DNA of 64,000 nucleotides. Origin: an uncultured Halomonas sp. (GTDB lineage Bacteria; Pseudomonadota; Gammaproteobacteria; Pseudomonadales; Halomonadaceae). Positions within the stretch are counted from its first letter, which is position 1, and each line of letters starts with the position of its first letter. The DNA is taken from positions 310,001 through 374,000 of the forward strand of contig NZ_CANLTC010000001.1 in assembly GCF_947493865.1 (NCBI RefSeq), written 5' to 3'. A program made the translations under genes and the position numbers. Shown piece by piece: positions 7,619-15,790 of the stretch. The notes beneath the pieces were generated by a model, which was not told where the DNA came from, searched no databases, and saw only the letters and a program-made list of their open reading frames with translations.

Positions 7619-9844
7619 TCAAGCAATATCGACATCTGGCAACCAGCGCCGAATCATATCGATTAGCGCCTGGGGCCGATAGGGTTTGGCGACATAATCA
7701 TCCATACCTGCAGCGAAAAAACGCTCGCGATCGCGTTCACTGGCATTGGCGGTCAGCGCTACCAGCACACTACGCCGCCCGTGCTGACTCAAGCTCTCCT
7801 CTTCACGCCAGCGAATACTCGTTTCAATGCCATCCGGCACCGGCATGAAAATATCCATGAACACAAGATCGTAAAAATGCCGTTGCGCAAGGGCAAGGGC
7901 TTCCTTGCCCCCGCCGGCCATATCCACTGCAAGCCCATGCCGCAAAAGCACATCTCTCGCCAGCATACTGTTCACCGGGCCATCGTCGACAATCAGGATA
8001 CGCACGGAACGCGTTTCTTGAGGCGCCTGGCCCAAGGGCCTTCGCTGGGCCAGGTCTGGCGTATCCACGTCGCCGTTCTCATTCAATCTGTCGAGCAACT
8101 CGACCATTATCGAGCCCTGCTCGTGCAGCCCCACATCAGGCTCGGTGCGCTTGCCGAGTTCTTCCGCCAACAGCTTCAACTCACGGCGCAACAGCGTCAG
8201 ATAATGCGACTTGAGCCGCGACTCCTGGCGTGCAAGCTCGCAGGCCAGGGAGAGCTGACGTACCTGGTGTCGAGACTCGGTCTCATCGACCAGCAGCACC
8301 AGCGTATTACCATACTCATCATCGCTCTTGTGACGATGCATGATTCGCCAATTGTCATCGCCCCCCTTGACTCTGACGCGATCGCCGCCCTCTTTACTCT
8401 CGGTAGCAAGCAGCGATTCATGAAGCCCTTGCAACTCCCGCTGAGAGTGGCCCATGAGTTTCTCGAAAGCGGGGTTGGCGGCTATCAGCACATCATCCAC
8501 CGTGAGTGCTGCGGGCAACTCCAGCGCCTCGAGCATATCGAACAGCTGCGGTTGATGCTTGAGGGCTTTCAGGGACGACTCGAGTCTATCGAACTCTCGA
8601 AAAAGCTCCGCCTGCGGCTCATCAGACACCTCTCCCGCGGGTATCGGGGCCATGGGAGTTGGCCAGGGTGTGACAGGCGGCCCCTGCCACTGACCAGGCG
8701 TCCACCCTTCAATCCACTGCCTGATTCCCGCAACGCGCTCGACAGGTGTCTGCAGCTTTTGCTCCCAGTAGCGTGTCACTCGATTCAAGACGACGTACAG
8801 CGCACTTAAAAGAAGCAGGCTCCCCAGAAGCCAAGCCATGCCGAGCCATAAAAATCCATACCCTCTTGCACCAACGGCAGGACTAGATTGCTGCAAACTG
8901 ACCAGACGCCAACCGTTGGTCGGCAAGACCGTCCAGACCAGTTGTGCCGGCGCTCGCTTGTTTTCGGGCAACTGCTCGTCAGACAGTGTGATAACACCGC
9001 GGCGCCCTGCGTTGTCCGGCAGGTCGACTGGTGTCGAACCCAGCAGCCCCCGGCCCTGTTCATCGATCAGCCACGTCTGGATACCCGGGCCAACATACTC
9101 CTGAATGAGCTGGGCAAGATGGCGCGAATCGAGTTCCAGCCACAGGCAAGCCAGCGTCTCGCCCTGGGTGTCGGCAAGATCGTAATGGGCGTCAAGCAGC
9201 ATGACATCCGACGAGGCCTGCCTCATGACATGCCAGTGAAGCGCCGAATCATTGTCGTTACCGAGAGAGGTGAGCTGCGTAAAGGGTAAGTTCAGCTCAT
9301 CGACATTCGCAGGCACCGCACCAGCCGGGGACAGGGCAAGAAGCCCTTGGGGCAGGCTCACGGCCAGGCGCTTGATCAACGTATCGCTCTGGTATAGATC
9401 GTCCAGCAGGGGTTCGAGCAGATAGAGCTTGGCAAGCTGTGTGGTCAGATTCTTTTCGTCGGGCTTCAGGGCGTCGCCGAAGATCACCATCGTACCGCCT
9501 GGCGCTATATGATAGGGCACATCGACTTGAACTGGCGTGATGACGCTGCCTGGCACGACGTCCGTCTTCAAGACACGGCGCACCGAGCGCCCAAGCTGGC
9601 GCAGATGGCGTTGCTGGTCGATCAGCCGCTGCTCGATCAGCCTTGCCTGCTGCTGCTGAGTCTGAAGCAGACTACGCTGATGCGCCTGATCAAGGCGCTG
9701 GTCTATATCACGCCATAGCCATAGGCCGACCCCCAGGCACAAGAGAGAGAAACAGATTTCGGCCACCAGCAGCGGTAACGCAGCGCGCACCAGGCGCTGG
9801 CGCAAAACGTTCCGACTGTTCCTTTCTGCTGAAGCCTTTGGCAT
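7619..9844 (-). CDS. Membrane PAS-receiver signalling protein lacking a histidine kinase domain
   Basis: A 741-residue protein from the ATG at 9844 (a TTG seven codons upstream is possible; AGGT lies before the ATG). Order: cytoplasmic basic start; membrane helix at about 20-45; a roughly 290-residue periplasmic sensor region; second membrane helix near 335-355; a linker; a PAS-like domain near 435-520 (ALTVDDVLIAANPAFEKLMG); a coiled helix LKSHYLTLLRRELKLLAEEL; and a C-terminal receiver domain with acidic pair IVDD, phospho-acceptor Asp664 (VFMDIFMP), Thr (ALTAN) and Lys (VAKPY). The helix looks like a kinase dimerisation helix but the His position is Arg, and no ATP-binding domain follows. 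It heads the lgt-thyA-folA operon. Function unknown; likely needs a kinase in trans. Confidence 0.8.
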   Translation of the reverse strand: MPKASAERNSRNVLRQRLVRAALPLLVAEICFSLLCLGVGLWLWRDIDQRLDQAHQRSLLQTQQQQARLIEQRLIDQQRHLRQLGRSVRRVLKTDVVPGSVITPVQVDVPYHIAPGGTMVIFGDALKPDEKNLTTQLAKLYLLEPLLDDLYQSDTLIKRLAVSLPQGLLALSPAGAVPANVDELNLPFTQLTSLGNDNDSALHWHVMRQASSDVMLLDAHYDLADTQGETLACLWLELDSRHLAQLIQEYVGPGIQTWLIDEQGRGLLGSTPVDLPDNAGRRGVITLSDEQLPENKRAPAQLVWTVLPTNGWRLVSLQQSSPAVGARGYGFLWLGMAWLLGSLLLLSALYVVLNRVTRYWEQKLQTPVERVAGIRQWIEGWTPGQWQGPPVTPWPTPMAPIPAGEVSDEPQAELFREFDRLESSLKALKHQPQLFDMLEALELPAALTVDDVLIAANPAFEKLMGHSQRELQGLHESLLATESKEGGDRVRVKGGDDNWRIMHRHKSDDEYGNTLVLLVDETESRHQVRQLSLACELARQESRLKSHYLTLLRRELKLLAEELGKRTEPDVGLHEQGSIMVELLDRLNENGDVDTPDLAQRRPLGQAPQETRSVRILIVDDGPVNSMLARDVLLRHGLAVDMAGGGKEALALAQRHFYDLVFMDIFMPVPDGIETSIRWREEESLSQHGRRSVLVALTANASERDRERFFAAGMDDYVAKPYRPQALIDMIRRWLPDVDIA

Positions 9845-9931
9845 CGTGATACCTGTCGCCAACAAATGAGCGAGTCTACTCGTTTCATTAATTGGTCACC
9901 ATGGGCACTTCTTAAACGAGCGAGAACCCCG

Positions 9932-10729
9932 ATGTGCTTGATCGTATTTGACTGGCAGCCTGGCACTCGAGTGCCGCTGCGGATGGCCGCCAACCGTGAC
10001 GAGTTTCATGCCCGCCCTACCGCCGTTCTGCAGCGATGGGATGATGCACCCGACATTCTGGGCGGTCGTGACTTGCGCGCCGGAGGAACGTGGCTGGCGG
10101 CCCATTGCCGTGGGCGTCTGGCTGCCGTGACCAATGTCCGTGCGCCTGAGTTCGAAGCGCCGATGAACGCAGCCAGCAGGGGCGAGCTGGTACGTCAGGC
10201 ACTGGAATGCGATACGCTGGAGGGCTGGCTCGAAGAGCTGGCTCAGAATCAGGCGCACCGCCATGCGGGGTTCAATCTGCTGGCAAGCGATGGCAAAGGG
10301 TTGTGGCATCTGCATCACGGGCCTTCGGGAACCGGCCTCGAGAAAATTGCACCGGGCGTGCATGGCTTGTCCAATGCAAGCCTGGACACCCCTTGGCCAA
10401 AATTGCTCAGCACGCGCGCAGGGTTTGCCGAGGTGGTATCCGAAAACCTGGATGAGGCGAGCTTCGCCACCAAGGCCTGGTCGCTGCTTTCCGACGACCG
10501 CCCTGCCGAGGATGCTCGACTTCCAGCTACCGGCGTGGATCTGGCCCTGGAGCGCTTTCTTTCGGCACCTTTCATCGTCGGCGAGGAATACGGCACCCGT
10601 GCCAGCACCTGGGTAAGCTGGCAGGCGGATGGCAACCTGGCTATCGGTGAACGCTCGTTTGGGCCTTGCGGTCGACTTTTCGATGAACGCCAATATCGCC
10701 ATGAGATGCCGATCCTACCCATTGAGTAG
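9932..10729 (+). CDS. NRDE family protein (TANGO2-like)
   Basis: A 265-residue member of the NRDE (TANGO2) family. Starting at the ATG at 9932 gives the conserved N-terminus MCLIVFDW, with Cys2 typical of the family; a longer frame to 9866 lacks conservation. The name-giving motif is in MAANRDEFHARP (residues 19-30), followed by GGRDLRAGGTWLA and AAVTNVRAP, all standard. The fold is of the N-terminal nucleophile hydrolase type. The biochemical role is uncertain; the eukaryotic homologue is linked to haem and lipid handling. It is divergent from the PAS-receiver gene with an 87-base gap and stands alone. Confidence 0.88.
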   Translation: MCLIVFDWQPGTRVPLRMAANRDEFHARPTAVLQRWDDAPDILGGRDLRAGGTWLAAHCRGRLAAVTNVRAPEFEAPMNAASRGELVRQALECDTLEGWLEELAQNQAHRHAGFNLLASDGKGLWHLHHGPSGTGLEKIAPGVHGLSNASLDTPWPKLLSTRAGFAEVVSENLDEASFATKAWSLLSDDRPAEDARLPATGVDLALERFLSAPFIVGEEYGTRASTWVSWQADGNLAIGERSFGPCGRLFDERQYRHEMPILPIE

Positions 10730-10765
10730 CAGGCATTAGAATAGTCCCTACGAAATTACTTAAAA

Positions 10766-10905
10766 GTCGCTGAATAAATAGCCGAGCGGAATGAAGCGCA
10801 AGGCGCCCGGAACACAGAAGGCGAGATATAACATGGGGTTAGGCGAGTCTTCGAGTACCGCGTAACGCAGCGATTCGTCCGAGCAGGCATTTATACAGTG
10901 ATTCA
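10766..10905. repeat. Palindromic MITE-like element, family II, copy A
   Basis: About 140 bp, matching copy B (42295-42437) at roughly 85% of positions by direct count and in the same orientation. The ends form imperfect inverted repeats around CGCTGAATAAAT at the left and ATTTATACAGTGATTC at the right. The right end overlaps the stop codon of ptsP (10903-10905). No coding capacity. Confidence 0.85.
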
Positions 10906-13179
10906 CTTCTGATAGTCCTTGGGCGGCAGTAAGTGCGCCAACCCCCATTCCTCAAAACGCATCATGAGATGACCGCGAACTGCCGTCAGCGTAGGTAGCC
11001 TCAAGACCTCCTCGACCAGGGTCCGCGCCTGGGCCAAGCTGACACGGCGGATGGCGGCTCGTACCTTGGGTAGACTGGGCGCATTCATGGAGAGCACCTC
11101 GAATCCCATGCCCATCAGCAACAGCGCACCCCCCGGATCGCTGGCCAATTCACCGCATACCGAGGTCGGCATCTCAAGCTGCTCAGCTTCTCTGGCCAGG
11201 CGTTCCAGAGCCGCGAGCACCGCAGGGTGACAGGCGTCGTAAAGCTCCGCGACTCGCGGATTGTTACGATCCACCGCCAACAGATACTGGGTCAAATCGT
11301 TGCTGCCCACCGAAAAGAAATCGACCCGTGCCGCCAGGGCCTCGAGCTGGTAAAGCGTGGCCGGCACCTCAAGCATCACTCCGACGCGGGGAGGCGCGAT
11401 GGCCAACCCCTCCTCACCCAGTTCGACCAAGGCACGTTCGAGAAGCCGCAACACCGCGTCGACCTCGTCGACGTTGGTGATCATGGGCAGCAGGATGTGC
11501 AGATTGTCGTACCCAACCGAGGCCCGCAACATGGCGCGCAACTGCACTATCAGCACTTCGGGGTGATCCAGGGTCACGCGAACACCGCGCCAGCCAAGAA
11601 AGGGGTTGGCCTCATGAATGGGAAAATAGGGTAGATCCTTGTCGCCACCGATATCCAGGGTCCGCATGGTCACGGGCAAGGGGGCAAAGCCTTTCAGCTG
11701 TTCACGATAAAGCCGCTCCTGCTCCTGCTCGCTGGGAAAACGCTCGGTAATCATGAACGGCATTTCAGTGCGGTACAGTCCTACACCGGCGATGCGCGGC
11801 TTGAGCTGTGCCACCGCATCGAGGGTCAAGCCGGTATTGACCATCAACGCCATGGTGTGACCATCCGGCGTTTCGCTGGGCAGATGCTGTTCATGTTCGA
11901 GCGTTTCCGCCAGCGCCCGTTCCTCGGCGATCTGCTCTTGATAGTGGCTGATCAGCTCAGTATCCGGCCGCACGAACAGGCGTCCACGGTGGCCATCAAG
12001 AATCATCGGCGCACCATTCAGGCGCTGCAGAGGCAGATCGACCATACCCAGAACGGTCGGGATACCCATGGCCCGAGCCAGGATCGCCACATGGGAAGTG
12101 CTCGAACCGCTGATCGACACCAGTCCAGCAAGCTTTTCTCGAGGAACTTCCCCAAGCATGGCCACGCTGATCTCATCGGCGACAAGGATGCAACGCGATG
12201 GAATGGTGTTGATGGTGCGCGGGCTTTCTTCTTGTAGATGCGTCAAGATCCGCCGGCCCAGGTCACGCACATCCGCGGAGCGCTCGCGCAGATAGTCGTC
12301 ATCCACTCGCTCCAGATAGTGCACATGGCGCCGCACCACGTCTGCCAGCGCCCCGGGCGCCCACTGGCCTTCGAGAATGCGCTTTTCCACCTCCTGGCCC
12401 AGCGCCGTATCGGCAAGCATCTGCTCATAGGCATCGAACAGCGCAAGTTCCTGGACGGAGATACGGTTGGCCAGACGCTTGCCGGTACGCCGCATCTCGT
12501 TGCGCACACGATCAATGGCCTCCCGAAATCGCTGGATTTCGCCTTCGGTATCCGTAGGGATCAGATCGGGCACGCTGTCCAGGTCCGCCAGAGGCGCGAT
12601 GACCAGCGCTTCGCCAATGACCACCCCGGGAGAGGCAGCAATCCCCTTGAACATCGCCATGCCATCGGCGCGGGTGGGTTGATTGAGCGCCCCGGTCGCG
12701 ATGGCATGGGCCAGCACGCCGGCAAGCTGCGCCGCCATGGTAATCAGAAAGGCCTCGTCACCTTCATCGTAGCGACGCTTTTCCTGCTGCTGGACCACCA
12801 GCACGCCAAGCATGCGTCGCTGGTGAATGATGGGCACCCCAAGGAAGCTGGAGAAGCGCTCTTCGCCGGTTTCCTTGAAATAGCGGAAATGGGGATGGGT
12901 AGGCGCATCCTCGAGATTGAGGGTTTCCTCTCGTTCGGCGACAAGCCCTACCAACCCCTCCCCCAGGCACAGTGCCACCAGGCCGATCGCCTGGGTGCGC
13001 AGACCGATGGTGTCCTTGAGCACAAGGCGTTCGCGCATCGGGTCGAACAGATAGATGGAGCAGACATCGGTATGCATGGCCTTGCGCACACGCCGCACGA
13101 CGGTGGCCAACGCAGCCTCCAGGCTGCGCGCTTCATTGACCTCCTGAACGATACGACGTAGGACATCGAGCATGGGCAT
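10903..13179 (-). CDS. ptsP: GAF-containing phosphoenolpyruvate-protein phosphotransferase (EI-Ntr)
   Basis: First enzyme of the nitrogen phosphotransferase system; takes phosphate from PEP and passes it to NPr, a regulatory rather than transport cascade. The 758 residues show a GAF domain at about 5-165 (sensor of glutamine/2-oxoglutarate in homologues), then the EI swivelling domain with phospho-His363 in GSSTSHVAILARAMGIP, then the PEP-binding barrel with LYRTEMPFM, TMRTLDIGGDKDLPY, VGSNDLTQY and the C-terminal active-site SVCGELASDP. It follows rppH by 24 bases, the usual gammaproteobacterial pair. A repeat element abuts its stop codon, so the last few residues may be altered by the insertion. 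Confidence 0.96.
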   Translation of the reverse strand: MPMLDVLRRIVQEVNEARSLEAALATVVRRVRKAMHTDVCSIYLFDPMRERLVLKDTIGLRTQAIGLVALCLGEGLVGLVAEREETLNLEDAPTHPHFRYFKETGEERFSSFLGVPIIHQRRMLGVLVVQQQEKRRYDEGDEAFLITMAAQLAGVLAHAIATGALNQPTRADGMAMFKGIAASPGVVIGEALVIAPLADLDSVPDLIPTDTEGEIQRFREAIDRVRNEMRRTGKRLANRISVQELALFDAYEQMLADTALGQEVEKRILEGQWAPGALADVVRRHVHYLERVDDDYLRERSADVRDLGRRILTHLQEESPRTINTIPSRCILVADEISVAMLGEVPREKLAGLVSISGSSTSHVAILARAMGIPTVLGMVDLPLQRLNGAPMILDGHRGRLFVRPDTELISHYQEQIAEERALAETLEHEQHLPSETPDGHTMALMVNTGLTLDAVAQLKPRIAGVGLYRTEMPFMITERFPSEQEQERLYREQLKGFAPLPVTMRTLDIGGDKDLPYFPIHEANPFLGWRGVRVTLDHPEVLIVQLRAMLRASVGYDNLHILLPMITNVDEVDAVLRLLERALVELGEEGLAIAPPRVGVMLEVPATLYQLEALAARVDFFSVGSNDLTQYLLAVDRNNPRVAELYDACHPAVLAALERLAREAEQLEMPTSVCGELASDPGGALLLMGMGFEVLSMNAPSLPKVRAAIRRVSLAQARTLVEEVLRLPTLTAVRGHLMMRFEEWGLAHLLPPKDYQK

Positions 13180-13203
13180 TCTTCTTATAATGAGAAAGGA
13201 ACG

Positions 13204-13725
13204 TCAGCGCTGGTCATGAGGAGGCAGCGACAGCGCATCGCCTTCTCGTGCAAGGTGTTGCACCCGGGGCGCCAGCTCGCGCAAGGCGCGCCGATATACT
13301 TCACGCTTGAAGGGCACCACCTGCCCCAAAGGGTACCAGTAACTCACCCAGCGCCAGCCATCGAACTCCGGCTTGGGTGTCGTATCCATACATATTCTGC
13401 TGTCGAGACAGCGTATTTGCAGCAAAAACCATTTCTGCTTCTGACCGATACATATCGGCCGCGATTGTGTGCGTACCATGCGCCGGGGCAGACGGTAACG
13501 CAGCCATCCTCGGGTGCAGGCCAGAATATCGACATCGGCCGGGGTCAGGCCAATCTCTTCTTCTAGCTCACGATAGAGCGCCTGCTGTGGAGTCTCATCG
13601 GACTTTATGCCTCCCTGAGGAAATTGCCATGCGTTCTGTCCTACCCGACGCGCCCAAAGCAGCTGACCCTCACGATTGACAATGATGATGCCAACGTTGG
13701 GGCGAAAGCCGTCGGCGTCGATCAC
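13204..13725 (-). CDS. rppH: RNA pyrophosphohydrolase
   Basis: Nudix hydrolase that removes pyrophosphate from the 5' end of mRNAs and so starts RNase E-dependent decay. The Nudix box is visible as [20 protein letters not shown] with the REL-EE core, and the surrounding [21 protein letters not shown] and WQFPQGG match RppH. The chosen start is the GTG at 13725 (173 residues, beginning IDADGFRPN after the start), because GAGGTGA lies six bases upstream and this matches the E. coli N-terminus; longer frames lack support. Operon with ptsP downstream. Confidence 0.94.
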   Translation of the reverse strand: MIDADGFRPNVGIIIVNREGQLLWARRVGQNAWQFPQGGIKSDETPQQALYRELEEEIGLTPADVDILACTRGWLRYRLPRRMVRTQSRPICIGQKQKWFLLQIRCLDSRICMDTTPKPEFDGWRWVSYWYPLGQVVPFKREVYRRALRELAPRVQHLAREGDALSLPPHDQR

Positions 13726-13914
13726 GGGCTTCACCTCATTGAATCTACAGTTGGAACCATTCTTCCACAAAGAAAACACTGAATAAATGTCTGCGCTTTT
13801 TTAAAGTCTGAATAACCACCGACAAGGGCATCAATTCCTTGGTGTGAATGCCCTGCCAGTTCTGTAATAATCGCTTACATTTTGTATTGTCTACGTGACA
13901 TCAAGGAGTACGTC

Positions 13915-14568
13915 TTGAGTCTTGCCATCTTCGATCTGGATAACACACTGCTGGCAACGGATAGCGATCATGCCTGGGGGGAATTCCTGGTCGAGCAGGG
14001 CGCTGTCGACCCGGTGCATTACCGGGAGATGAACGAGCGCTTCCATCAGCAATACCGGGATGGCACCCTGGATATCCATGACTACCTGGCGCTGGCACTC
14101 AAGCCATTGATGGAGAACTCGCCGGAGCAGCTGGCCGCCTGGCACCAGCAGTTCATGATCAGCAAGATCGAGCCGAACATTCTCGTGAAGGGAGAGGAAT
14201 TGCTGGCCGAGCATCGCGCCCAGGGCGATACCCTGCTGATCATCACCGCCACCAATCGTTTCATCACCGCCCCGATCGCCCAGCGCCTTGGCGTGGATAA
14301 CCTGATCGCCGTCGAACCCGAGATCATCGACGATCGCTATACCGGGCGTGTCAGCGGTACGCCCAGTTTTCAGGCGGGCAAGATCCTGCGTCTTGAAGAA
14401 TGGCTGGTCGGACAAAGCGCAACCCTCGACGACGCCTGGTTCTACAGCGACTCCCATAACGACATACCGCTATTGGAAAAGATCGACAACCCGGTGGCCG
14501 TCGATCCGGACGAAAGACTGCGCGAGGTTGCCTTGCAGCGGGGCTGGCGCATTCTCAGTCTACGCTGA
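13915..14568 (+). CDS. HAD-superfamily phosphatase, SerB/IB subfamily
   Basis: A 217-residue haloacid dehalogenase-type hydrolase of subfamily IB. Motif I is IFDLDNTLLATDSD (nucleophile and acid Asp), motif II is in LLIITATNRF, and motif IV is YSDSHNDIPLLE. A helical cap lies between motifs I and II. The start chosen is TTG at 13915, because AAGGAG sits six bases upstream and the frame then begins SLAIFDLDN as in relatives; the ATG at 13882 would add eleven unconserved residues. Close relatives are often called histidinol- or phosphoserine-phosphatase-like, but the substrate cannot be deduced. It is divergent from rppH. Confidence 0.87.
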   Translation: MSLAIFDLDNTLLATDSDHAWGEFLVEQGAVDPVHYREMNERFHQQYRDGTLDIHDYLALALKPLMENSPEQLAAWHQQFMISKIEPNILVKGEELLAEHRAQGDTLLIITATNRFITAPIAQRLGVDNLIAVEPEIIDDRYTGRVSGTPSFQAGKILRLEEWLVGQSATLDDAWFYSDSHNDIPLLEKIDNPVAVDPDERLREVALQRGWRILSLR

Positions 14569-14701
14569 GGGGGCAGTTCGCTCCGTCTCTCTATTTGACA
14601 AGGCAGACGATACGCCGTGGAACCTGTTTCGATTTCCTCGCTCAAAAGCGACTCGTCTCTCTTGTTCGTCTGTTCTTGCCTGCCTGTTATCGGATGGTTT
14701 G

Positions 14702-15790
14702 ATGCGTCTTAGATTCGCTTCCTTATCTGCACCGCTTGCCCTGCTGCTGGGCATTGCCCTTCTGGCATGGCTGATCTTTGGCGATGTGCAACACTTTCGT
14801 GCCGAACCGCCCGCGAGCAATACGCCCCAGGAACCGAACCTGACTCGGGTGGAGGTAAGAACCTCCCATGCACAGCAGCACGTGCCGACGCTGACCCTGC
14901 AAGGCCAGCTCGAGCCCAAGCGGGATGTCGTTCTACGCCCCCGCCGTGCCGGTAGCGTGTCCGCCCTGCCCCACGCCCAAGGCGATCGTATCGAGGCAGG
15001 CGATATCCTGTTGCAGCTCGATGAGGAAGACCTGCCCGAACTCCAGACACAAGCCGAGGCTGCTCTCGAACTGGCACTTTCGGAGCTCAAGGGCGGGCGC
15101 CGCTTGCAAGCCAAGAACCTGATCTCCAGCAACGATGTGCTGAGTCTGGAAAGCGACGTGGCCCAGGCCCGCGCGGAACTCGCCAGGCTGCGTCAGCTCA
15201 GGATCGATGCCAGTTTCAAGGCGCCTTTCCCGGGCGTGCTCAATCGGCTCGACATCGAGGTGGGTGATTTCGTCCAGGCCGGCGAGGACATCGGCAAACT
15301 GGTCGAGATCGAACGCCTGCTCGCCACTGGTCAGGCACCCCAGCGACGCGCTCCCGCCCTGCATCCCGGTTTGCCGGTCACCGCCACGCTGCTGAATGGC
15401 GATCAACTCACGGGCGAACTCAGCTATATCGCCAGCAGCGCAGACAGCGCCACGCGCAGCTATGCCCTGGAGGCGAACCTGGCCAATCCCGAACGCCTGC
15501 GTATCGCCGGCGCCAGCGCCACGATCACTATCGAGCTGCCCGCTCGCAAGGCGCATGCCCTGTCACCGGCGCTGCTGATTCTCGATGACGCGGGGCGCCT
15601 GGGAGTCAAATATCTGGACGATGACGACACAATTCGTTTTGCCCCGGTGTCGCTGCTTACTGCCGATGCCGTTCAGACCTGGGTCACAGGGCTACCCGAG
15701 ACGGTACGACTGATCACCCTGGGGGGCGGCTATGTCGATATCGGTGAAAAGGTCGAGCCCATGCCCACCGACCCCCAGCAGGACGCCTGA
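14702..15790 (+). CDS. RND efflux periplasmic adaptor (membrane fusion protein)
   Basis: A 362-residue adaptor that bridges an inner-membrane RND pump to an outer-membrane channel. Seen: an N-terminal membrane anchor (LALLLGIALLAWLIFG, residues 12-27), the first beta-barrel/lipoyl half (VVLRPRRAGSVSALP, then GDRIEAGDILLQLDEEDL), a helical hairpin with Ala/Leu/Glu heptads at about 95-145, and the second lipoyl half (FKAPFPGVLNRLDIEVGDFV). The ATG at 14702 gives this typical start; the frame stays open upstream but overlaps the HAD gene. The stop codon shares a base with the start of the permease gene, so the two are coupled. No outer-membrane factor is nearby. Confidence 0.9.
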   Translation: MRLRFASLSAPLALLLGIALLAWLIFGDVQHFRAEPPASNTPQEPNLTRVEVRTSHAQQHVPTLTLQGQLEPKRDVVLRPRRAGSVSALPHAQGDRIEAGDILLQLDEEDLPELQTQAEAALELALSELKGGRRLQAKNLISSNDVLSLESDVAQARAELARLRQLRIDASFKAPFPGVLNRLDIEVGDFVQAGEDIGKLVEIERLLATGQAPQRRAPALHPGLPVTATLLNGDQLTGELSYIASSADSATRSYALEANLANPERLRIAGASATITIELPARKAHALSPALLILDDAGRLGVKYLDDDDTIRFAPVSLLTADAVQTWVTGLPETVRLITLGGGYVDIGEKVEPMPTDPQQDA

